From Saccoglossus kowalevskii (lineage: Eukaryota > Hemichordata > Enteropneusta > Harrimaniidae): a stretch of 21,199 nt of DNA. Of this stretch, positions 1-9,000 are shown one piece after another. The position numbers and the translations under genes were made by a program. The notes under the pieces were generated by a model. The model did no database searches. It saw nothing but the letters and a program-made list of their open reading frames with translations, and had not been told where the DNA came from. The stretch's first letter is position 1, and each line of letters begins with the position of its first letter. The DNA lies in NCBI RefSeq assembly GCF_000003605.2, contig NW_003105619.1, forward strand, positions 1 through 21,199, given 5' to 3'.

Positions 1-1139
1 GGATTTGTACAGGTATACAGTTTACCATACATGACTGAACAAGTAATATTGATTATAAATTTTACACATACACCACTAATTCAATAGAATGTATCTGTCT
101 ATAATGGTGATTCTTTAATGTATACCATTGATTAACCCAGTACAATTAATGGGTATCTCTGTCACTGGCTCAAAATATCCTTACAATATATATTAGAGGG
201 TTATTTTACAGTGCTGCATGAACATAGAGATTTATTTTTACACTCTGAAAGGGAGAATGTATTTAAACTGTGTTAGTTTTTTTTTCGGAATAATGTCATG
301 CGAGTCATGTGAACTGATTTTTTCAAACTTAAATACATACATGGGACATTGATGCATGTTACATTGTTTTGCAGATCAGATTCAAAATGGGTGGCTGGTG
401 GCCATTTTGTTTTGATGAATGCTATTTCATTACCATATCTTGAGGACATGCCTTGACTGATCATTCACAAGATAGCTGAATGTCGGTTATTTTAGTGCTA
501 ACAAAAATCATCCAAATCAAGTATTTCTGTCATTCTGGAACTAGATCTTGGTTTTGTATGGATGGATTTCATTGAAAATTGGTAGATTCATTGAACATAA
601 TTGTACATTTGTACCTTGGTGGATGTCATTTAATTTTTTTTTTTTTTAGTAGATTTGATTTGAAATGGCTGACTGGTGGCCATTTTAACAAATGGCGTCC
701 CAGAAACATTTCTGACATTTCCATGGGATCCATACACTCCTATATGAACTTGCATTGAAAACAGACAGGGACTATATCATGACATGACTTGTGTTTTATA
801 ATATCTTGCGTAGAGTGTTCATGTAATTAGTAAAAGTACTGGTATTACAATGCTTTCAGCTTTGTATATTCTAATTTCAACATTAATAGTCTTTATATAA
901 TTCTGTAGATCCTGCAGGATAGATTTTTTTTTTTTTTTGTAAATTTTCAGATATGACTTTTACCTTGTTGATATAATTATCAAAGCCTTTTTTTTCGTAC
1001 CTGTCTATAAAAACTGGTTCTGTTATTCTTTTGACATCCTTATTATAAAAAGAACTGCATCAGTGATTTCTTCATAAGCTGACAGTCCTTACATTTAAAC
1101 CTACATAAACTTGTGACCATTTGTTTTTTTCTCTGATAG
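1..1139 (+). other. SIAE: Intron of SIAE (partial, runs off the left edge)
   Basis: No coding exon is visible here. The segment ends with a polypyrimidine tract and AG (ttctctgatag) directly before the first recognisable SIAE exon, so it is read as intron; its donor lies outside the window. It has several long T runs (about 635-650, 925-940). Two diverged copies of a motif around ctggtggccatttt lie near 380-410 and 660-690, each preceded by an agat...gatt...aaatgg stretch. They look like relics of a dispersed repeat. The one short frame here (minus strand, 273-464) resembles nothing known. Confidence 0.6.
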
Positions 1140-2590
1140 CTTTGTACTGATGTTGACAAACTCTGGGTGGTTGATGGCTATCCTGCACTTCGTTGGCATC
1201 AGACTGCTGACTATGGTTATGTACCCAATGAGAAAATGCCAAACGTCTTCATGGCAGTTGCCATGGATTTACCTGACCCCACCTCCCCATATGGATCGTA
1301 AGTGTTGTCTTTTCTAATGTGATTTTTAGAGTAATAACAAATTAGGGGAGTGTTAAATTAACTCTGTTTGGATACACCTGTGTGTTTAATAAAAGCTAGA
1401 TAAAACAATCTGATTAAAATAGTAAGATCCCGTCTTTTACATTATATTTAGGTTTATTATATTTAATGTTATTTAGGGTTTTATTTTTTCCACTTTGACC
1501 TTGAAATCTCCCTTCATGGCAAGATAAAAAATAAAGAAAGTGGATACAAAAAACTAAATGTGATTTCTACATTGTTTGTAGTGATATATATAGTGATTGA
1601 CAGTCATAAACAGTAGTATGAACGCCATTAAAACACATGGTTAAGTTTTAATGTGCATAGTGGCAACAACTTGTTTTCACAAAATTAGTACAGTGTTAAC
1701 TACATTTGTTGCCATATTGCATTTTAATTAATAAAGTACATAGTGTGTGTGTGACAGTAATGAATGAAAGTACCTAATGTGTTTGACGGCAATAAACACA
1801 CATTGCAGTTATATGTTACTTTATGTATTATATAATTCATCACATTATTTTTATTTGCAGAATCCACCCACGATACAAACAGGATGTCGGTTATCGTTTA
1901 GCATTGGCTGGAAGGGCAATAGCATACAATGAAAAGTACGTCAATTATGCAGGACCATTCCCTAGTAATATAACAGTGCAGTCATCTAATGACTTGGTGT
2001 CTGTTATATATGATATGAAACATATCCAAGTGAACCAGGATTCTGGGTTTGAGGTAAGTTGTAGATCTCCATCAAGTCGTGAATAAAGACTGGGTGCAAG
2101 CAACATCAGACAATGTTTTGGTCTGCAGCTGATCCCTTTATCTAAATTTTGAATGGTTCCTTGTTGAAAACACAGACTTATTGACACTGAATTCATCAAT
2201 CAAATAGCAACACAGTCTCCATTAAAAAATTGAAGTAGAGTTTCATTTTCTTATTACTGTTAAAGTCCTAATATAAACCGCACCGGTACTGTAGAATGAT
2301 AATTAACAATATTTCAATGATCTTCGCAGGTGTGCTGTTCATCTACAAAGAATTGTACTTACTTATCAACTGATTGGTTAGCTGCCCCTATCACGTCCAT
2401 CATTGGTACCAACGGAGTTCAAATCTCTACAAAGCACTGTAGTGGTGCTAAATTGCAAGCTATACGTTATGCATGGAGGGACTGTCCATGTGTTTACAAA
2501 CAATGTACCATATATGACAAAGACAGCAACTTGCCAGCTCCATTGTTTGTGTTCTCACTCAAAGAAAAGATAGTAAAGTGGATCAATTAA
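1140..2590 (+). CDS. SIAE: Sialate O-acetylesterase, C-terminal part (3 exons)
   Basis: Sialate O-acetylesterase removes O-acetyl groups from sialic acids in lysosomal/secretory compartments (family knowledge). Three exons splice in frame: 1140-1297 (tctgatag acceptor, gtaagt donor), 1861-2053 (tttgcag acceptor, gtaagt donor) and 2330-2590 (cttcgcag acceptor), with TAA at 2588-2590. Phases agree: exon 1 ends after two bases of a Ser codon, exon 2 ends on a codon boundary. Diagnostic segments are LRWHQTADYGYVPN, MDLPDPTSPYGSIHPRYKQ, YRLALAGRAIAY and the cysteine-rich end RYAWRDCPCVYKQC followed by LPAP, matching the end of animal SIAE closely. The His of SIHPR is the likely catalytic His of the SGNH-like fold (inference). 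The N-terminal exons with the catalytic Ser lie left of the window. No stop or frameshift is seen, so this looks like a working gene. Confidence 0.93.
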
Positions 2591-2700
2591 GACTGGTTTT
2601 GATTAAGAATATATAAATTATACTTCAGTGATCAAAGTGACAGTATTCATGACATCCATTTATGTTTCTAATTGTACAAAAAAAAATTCTATTCATTTTT

Positions 2701-2717
2701 AGCGACATGTGGTCGCT
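2701..2717 (+). other. Small perfect hairpin in the SIAE 3' UTR
   Basis: agcgac and gtcgct form a 6-bp perfect inverted repeat around a 5-nt loop, about 110 nt after the SIAE stop. It could fold in the mRNA; no known element is recognised. Confidence 0.3.
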
Positions 2718-2834
2718 ATTAACTTTCATCTGGTGAAATCAATGTAAATATAAATGGGACTGCCAGGATAAGGGTTAAAGGTAATAACGTTTTGTACATA
2801 GTTTCTATGGTAATAACATTTTGCACACAGTTGC

Positions 2835-2987
2835 AATAAATGATTTAGGATGTAAAAAATTTGATACAAAATTTTCTTATTTTTACATTATATATAATTA
2901 TATAAATAAAGACCGGTGCTAATGCTACTCTTATTAGTCTCAGCTTCCAAGTGATAAATGTATAACACATTACTGTTCTGAAATAAA
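2835..2987 (+). promoter_or_regulatory. SIAE: Candidate poly(A) signals of SIAE
   Basis: Three AATAAA hexamers follow the SIAE stop, at 2835-2840, 2905-2910 and 2982-2987, giving possible 3' UTRs of roughly 260-420 nt. Which is used cannot be told without transcripts. The UTR also has a near-direct repeat of ggtaataac..tttg at about 2780 and 2809. Confidence 0.5.
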
Positions 2988-2999
2988 TGTTATTAGTAC

Positions 3000-4370
3000 A
3001 GCGCCACTTGCATCTACCTTAATTCTGAGAACGATATGCTATGGACTACTTGTATAGATCATCATCTAGTCATAAAGACGAGAACATGTTTATAAACATT
3101 CTACACTAAATTATATTTAGTGAACATTTTCAGAACATCTCAGTACGACTAATTTGGAATTAGTTTAATATTATAATCTGTTATTTTAGCATAGGAAAAC
3201 ACGGCTCTACTGACAGGAATAGAGGATACCATAATGTTATGGAGAAACTGACTCAACTGTGCATATAAACTGGACACCTCGCATAAAGCCTTTCTTCGAT
3301 AGTTGTAGATTCTTTGCCTCGTGCACATTGTGTGAGGTTTACTAGGAAAGGACCGTTGCATTTAATACTAAGCAGACTGTTTTTTCAGAACTAATTTGTT
3401 CTTGCATGATCAGAGCAGAATGCAAAACTAAACCCCACAAATCTGAACGTTTTCCAGATTGACTAGCTGTTTAAATGCATAGGGAATTTACTGAATAAGC
3501 CAAGCAGGTGAGTTGTGATGCAACGTAACATGCTGTTATCAGGTGTGACATTTGCATAAAAAGAGTTGCACATCTTGTGTGTACTGTGATAACACACATC
3601 CAGTCAGATATAAATACTCAGCGTCAGACTCAAGACCAGACTCAAGTTACAAAACAGTTCATTTATAACAATAGTTTCTATTGCAACAAATATGATAATT
3701 GTACTTTTGGGGGCTTGTTGCCTATAGTATGAAATGAACATTGTTTATCATTTCCTATTGTATTTTGCAAAGGATTATGGGTTAAAAATTGAACATTAGC
3801 TGTTAATTTAAACCTCTGCCGTTTTTGAAATTGCGTGGTTACATTAGACTGTAGAGTAATTCTTTGCAAATTCCAAAATGATGGAAATGTATTTCTGTTC
3901 TATATGATAAACTGCATTTTCTCTATTAAAAGTGAATCTCCAATAGAAGTGCATATAAACCCTGAATTGTATTTATTCTAAGCTGGTCATTGTTTACTTG
4001 TATAGCAAATAGTTTCTGGTGACCATGTGTTGCCATGGAATTTCGTGAATAGCCTGCCAAGATCTTGGGAAGAAACTACACTAATCCCCCCCCCCCCCCA
4101 ATCAGTGATCACTATGGTTTCTAAGCCAATGTGATGCCCCATTGACACACAAAGATTTGCTGTAATGCTACAAAAAAAAATCATACATTAATGTGGTGAA
4201 TTCTAAAAACATCTCACTACAAGTTATGGAAATTCATGTTTTATAGACAAAATAAAAAATTTTCTTGAACTTCCTCAGCAGTCAAGTTGACTCAATTTTA
4301 CAGCTACCATTTTAACTCTAGATCAGTCTTGCTAGAAAGTACACTGGTTACAAATACAAGCAGCCTATCG
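3000..4370. other. Intergenic DNA without a supportable gene
   Basis: The short frames here (minus strand near 3149-3361, 3678-3869 and 3987-4184) have no recognisable domain, no splice context and ordinary AT-rich composition, so I do not call them. A pure C14 tract lies at 4086-4099. A TATA-like gatataaatactc occurs near 3607, but nothing downstream looks like a first exon. Confidence 0.5.
4086..4099 (+). repeat. Homopolymer C14 tract
   Basis: Fourteen consecutive C residues (G14 on the other strand) in otherwise AT-rich DNA. It is the only G/C homopolymer of this length in the window and a likely site of length polymorphism or sequencing error. Confidence 0.8.
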
Positions 4371-4404
4371 GCTGAGATAGCTCCGCTGTTAGCAATGCAC
4401 ATTT

Positions 4405-5370
4405 CAATTAAAGAACTGAAGACATTAGAAAATGAACAATATGTATAGTATCAAAGCAATCGGACTTAACAAGAAGTCGAAAATATCACTTTTTACCAAA
4501 AATTACAAAAATATTCACCAAAATATCATCACAAATGAACAAATCTGAGAGGTCCACATGTAGTACATATATATGTAGTATCAAAGCAATCTGACTTACA
4601 GTTTTTAACAAGAAGTCGAAAATATCACTTTTTACCAAAAATATTCACCAAAATTAGAGAATTGAAGATATCACGAAATGAACAAATCTGAAAGGTCCAC
4701 ATGTAGTACCTATATATGTAGTATCAAAGCAATTGGACTTGCGGTTTTTAACAAGAAGTCGAAAATATCACTTTTTACCAAAAATGACAAAAATATTCAC
4801 CAAAATTAGAGAATTGAAGATATCATTACAAAATGAACAAATCTGAGAGAGGTCCACATGTAGTACCTATATGTGTAATATCAAAGCAATTGCGGTTTTT
4901 AACAAGTCGAAAATATCACTTTTTACCAAAAATGACAAAAATATTCACCAAAATTAGAGAATTAAAGATATCATTACAAAATGAACAAATCTGAGAGAGG
5001 TCCACATGTAGTACCTATATATGCAATATCAAAGCAATTGCGGTTTTTAACAAGTCGAAAATATCACTTTTTACCAAAAATAACAAAAATATTCACCAAA
5101 ATTAGAGAATTGAAGGTATCATTACAAAATGAACAAATCTGAGAGAGGTCCACATGTAGTACCTATATATGTAATATCAAAGCAATTGCACTTGCGGTTT
5201 TTAACAAGTCGAAAATTTCACTTTTTACCAAAAATGACAAAAATATTCACCAAAATTAGAGAATTGAAGATATCAAGATGAAATGAACAAACCTCAGAGA
5301 GGTCTACCCAAGGTACATATACACCAAGTATCAAAGCTTTCAGGCTTGTAGTTTTCAAGAAGAAGTCGAA
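4405..5370 (+). repeat. Tandem array A, unit ~150 bp, ~6.5 copies
   Basis: Unit landmarks in order: atgaacaaatctgagaga, ggtccacatgtagtacc, tatatatgta, atcaaagcaatt, gcggtttttaacaag, aagtcgaaaatatcac, tttttaccaaaaat, aaaatattcaccaaaatta, gagaattgaagatatca. Neighbouring middle units are nearly identical, while the outer ones are diverged. That is the usual sign of unequal exchange homogenising the centre. Unit length varies through small indels, for example an aagaagtcg versus aagtcg difference. Confidence 0.9.
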
Positions 5371-5418
5371 AAAGTAAAACATCGACACGGACGACGGAGG
5401 ACAATCACTCATATGATA

Positions 5419-5449
5419 AGCTCCGCTCGACAAAGTCGACAGCGGAGCT
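5419..5449 (+). repeat. Terminal hairpin of the array-A element
   Basis: agctccgct-cgac, loop aaa, then gtcgac-agcggagct form a stem of 9 plus 4 bp with a small bulge, at the right end of the element. The right arm is also the right copy of the 12-bp terminal inverted repeat, so the left end of the element can pair with it as well. Confidence 0.8.
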
Positions 5450-5530
5450 AATAAAGACTACATAGATCAGAGTGGCGTGATGATGCAATACTATTTGAGG
5501 GATAAGCAGCATTTTGTTTTTGTTTTCTAT

Positions 5531-5735
5531 TACTGTGAAATACATAATTTTAGCTGGAATTAATTTTCGCTGAAAAGGCTTTTTGGGTGTTTTGTATGGA
5601 ATTTATTTTTGCTGATTTTTGATGAGTTGAATGTGAAATATAGGAAAAAAAATAGTATATTCGCTGGATTTATTTTCACGGAATCAACCCTTCAACGAAA
5701 ATAAATTCCAAATGAAAATAAAGTATTCTACAGTA
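5531..5735. mobile_element. MITE-like element, ~205 bp, imperfect ~45-bp inverted ends
   Basis: The left end begins tactgtgaaatac and continues to tggaattaattttcgctga. The right end, read on the other strand, begins tactgtagaatac and continues to tggaatttattttcgttga. The inner sequence again has ggatttattttcacgg. There is no reading frame. Ends of the form TA-CTGT...ACAG-TA suggest a TA target duplication (inference). It lies just beyond the 3' end of NOP10. Confidence 0.7.
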
Positions 5736-5812
5736 TCTCAGTTTTATGCATGTTTAATTGTTTATTACTGCACATACACCATCAACAAATGCTGAATAAA
5801 AACAAAACAAAA

Positions 5813-5818
5813 TTTATT
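5813..5818 (-). promoter_or_regulatory. NOP10: Candidate poly(A) signal of NOP10
   Basis: TTTATT on the plus strand, AATAAA on the minus strand, about 236 nt after the NOP10 stop. A second hexamer lies at 5761-5766. This would put the whole 5820-6053 stretch in the 3' UTR. Confidence 0.45.
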
Positions 5819-6053
5819 TCTTCATCATAGAATTGGGTACATGATTTTGTGGTTGGGAAAATAAGTGGAGAAGTCTTATGTCACTGGACTCTGTCATTCC
5901 ATAAAATCAAGGACTTTGTAGCACTCCTTTGGAGAGCATTGCAGTTACGATACAGAAACGCATTTGGTTTGACACTTAAAGATTTCTTGAAATAACTGCA
6001 TCTTGAGTTGTCTTCACTGCTGGATTCTAGCAGGCTGTCTAATAAGTTAGCAG

Positions 6054-9000
6054 CTACATTACAGGCATTGGGTGCTGGGTGGGAAGCTGACCAAATCTTC
6101 GTTTTATGATAATTCTGTGTCTTGAATATTGGTCATCTGGAGAGAATCGAGCTGTAATTTTAAAACAGAAAGATGCTGTGATTTTGTTCTGCATGAACTT
6201 GATGTCATCACGTAATGTTGCCATCATGTTAGTGGTGATATCTCTAAAAGCGCGGTGGTCGTCTCACAGCGTGTGTTGTGACACGACTACTCCTTTCAAT
6301 AAAATGATTACCTAACATGTCCAACATAACTCCACTATTCTCTGAACAGCTTTACCCACATAGAGCAGATAGATATTACAATATCTTCTACCGCCCACCT
6401 GTGAGGAATCTAAATACATGTCATAACCTCTATGCAAAGACTATCAGCTGTCATATTTATACAACATACCAAGTTTATAAATACAAGAGGCAATATTTCT
6501 AGCTGGCTTTGAACTCAATTATGATTACAAAAAATACACTGCCAGAGAACCATGGAAATAATTGTGAGGAAATATGAATTTAATGATGTCAAAACGAAAC
6601 ATGAAAACAAATATCAATCAACTCTCAAAAATTATATGCAGTCATGGAAGGAAACAATTAAATATTTGTTGAAATAATAAAAATTAGGGAAATAAATTAT
6701 TTAAAACAGATTTTGGAATGGAAAAATACCTTAATGAAGTAAAAGGCTACAAACATGATAAGAATTGTGAAAAAGTTTAGAATTAGTGACTGTAATTTGG
6801 AAATTGAATTGGGTAGAAGAAAACAACCATGCATAGAAGAATAGACTTTGTATATATAAAAAAAAAAATTCACTTCATCCTAGATTGTGAATCTTTGTTT
6901 AAAAATGCAACATCAAAACAAAAATATGAAATTGTAGCATGCATTGGCCAAATATTTAAAGCCATTCATGTAGTGCTATGGGCAAAACTATGGTGGTGTA
7001 GTTATTCAAATTCAGGGTGATAACTCATCTGCTAAACTAACAGTGCAGTATTTTATTTACCATCATTGTTGCATAACTTATTGACAAGACTTATATTCAC
7101 AGGGGATTTTTACTTTTTCTTCTCTGTCTAACTTTCAGAATCAAAGAAAGCTTAGAAAGAACTTCCGTGTGCAGAGAGTATTGAAGACACATTAAAAATT
7201 AATTAAAAATTACTTGTACTTGAGATATTGATGGAATAGCTGAAAACTAATTATGTAAATCAGGTAACTGATATGACCAGATTTGAGTGTAAAACTAATA
7301 AGGCCTGCATAATGTAATATCTATGTACCAAGTTTCATGGAAATGTGATTAGAACAAAAAAACTATGAATTATTATTAGAGAATTAATATGAACAAATTT
7401 CAACCCAAAATTAATCGGGCCTGTCTATTGTTCTAGAGCATTTATGCACCAAATTGTATTCAAATGTAATGATCAGTAATTGAGATATCAGTGTTAATTA
7501 AATATTTTAATTAGATGATTACCGGGTAATAAGCATAAATATTTACCAAAAACTAATTTGGCCTCTGCATAGTCCTAGGTTCATTGAAATGTGATGATGA
7601 ATACTCTATAAAAGTTTCATTAAAATCCAATTAGTGGTTCTTTATATATCAGTGGAACATTCATGGAAAAAAAATAACTAATTATGCAAATTAGGTAATT
7701 AATATCTACAATTATTTACCCTAAAACTAATCAGGTCTCTGCATAGTCCGAGAGGATCTATGTACACTGTAGCAAGTCTCATTGAAATATGATGATCAGT
7801 ACTTGAGTTATCAGGCGAAAAGCTGAAAACTAATTATGCTAATAAGGTGATTATTATGCACAAATATTTACCCCAAAACTAATCAGGTCTCTGCACAGTT
7901 TTTAAGTAACTATGTACCAAGTGTCTTTGAAATTTGATGATTACTACATGTACTTGAAATATCAAAAGCTGAAAATTACTTATGCAAATTAGGTAATTAT
8001 TATGTACTGATATTACACTAAAAACTATCAGGTCTGTGCAGTGTCCTATGATATCTATGTACCAAGTTTTATTGAAATGTGATGATAACTACTTGAAATA
8101 TCGAAAGCTGAAAATTAATTAAGTATGCAAATTCGGTAATTAATATGTACTGATATTACCCTAAAAACTATCAGGTCTGTGCAGTGTCCTATGATATCTA
8201 TGTACCAAGTTTTATTGAAATGTGATGATTAGTACTTGAGATATCAGTCGAAAAGCCAAAAATTGATTAATCATTATACAAATTAGGTAATTAATATTGC
8301 ACAGATTTTTACCCAAAACTAATCAAATCTGCACATTAGTTCAGAGCATCTATGTGCCAAGTTTCATCAAAATCCAATGAGTGGTTCTTTAGATATCAGT
8401 GGAACAATCATGGAACAGCTAAAAAATCAGCTAATTATCATGCAAATTAGGTAATTAATATGCATTGATTTTCACCAAAACCTAATCAAATCTGCGCATT
8501 GGCCCAGAGCATCTATGCACTAAGTTACGTCAAAAATCAATGTATGGTTCTTGAGATATCAGTGGAACACACACACACACACACAGACTACCTACATGTA
8601 ACTGCAAAGACTCCCTTTTTGTGCTTCGCACACGGGAGTCAAAAATCTGAACAGGTGTTCAAGCATGGAGGTACTGTAAAATATGTATTAGAATCCGCGG
8701 TTTCTATTAAAATGGTACGATAAAACAGAGGGGGATGCAGCTTTTCGGTAAACAAGTGTTGAAAAAAAACCAGGGCCGAAGGTTTGAAAGACAATTACAG
8801 CAATTCCAGGCACTGATTTGACGTAGTGCTAGATGTTGATAACTTACTACAATAGGTTACACACTTCGTTTTCACATTTACAGAAATTGTTACAAATAAT
8901 GCAGACAACATGTCTGCAATTTGAAGCGCACCGGAAGAAAGCTTCGCCCATAAAAGTGGCGGTATATTAGTTTTGAATTTCTCCTCCAACAAACGATCGA

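Larger units (their letters stand above)
4378..5450 (+). mobile_element. Non-autonomous element with ~150-bp tandem core and 3' hairpin (HINE/pearl-like)
   Basis: The element is bounded by a perfect 12-bp inverted repeat, tagctccgctgt at 4378-4389 and acagcggagcta at 5439-5450. Between them are about six to seven tandem units of 143-157 bp. Anchor points are the ggtcca/ggtcta sites at 4551, 4694, 4851, 4999, 5147 and 5301. Shared segments include aagtcgaaaatatcac, accaaaaat and tattcaccaaaat. The first and last units are most diverged. The last unit is followed by a short unique GC-rich tail (cacggacgacggaggac) and then the terminal hairpin. There is no coding capacity. Architecture (subterminal inverted repeats, tandem core, 3' hairpin, CTAA after the hairpin) resembles Helentron-derived HINEs or bivalve pearl elements. 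That family assignment is inference; a TA-flanked MITE is the alternative. Confidence 0.7.

Noticed and set aside
3600-3670. TATA-like promoter near 3607
   Set aside because: No first exon or conserved coding segment follows on either strand, and such motifs are common by chance in this AT-rich DNA.
4405-5370. CRISPR-like array
   Set aside because: Units are ~150 bp and repeated over their whole length with no unique spacers, and the setting is an animal genome.
5888-6090. Minus-strand coding-like frame ([19 protein letters not shown]...) just after NOP10
   Set aside because: It overlaps the last NOP10 exon in another frame and continues through its 3' UTR. NOP10 ends with its family C-terminus at 6054, so this is most likely chance.
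6152-6290. Minus-strand frame [20 protein letters not shown] before the last NOP10 exon
   Set aside because: It first looked like part of a degenerate gene, but the canonical acceptor at 6152-6155 and the match of the downstream part to NOP10 place it in intron 2. No family is recognised.
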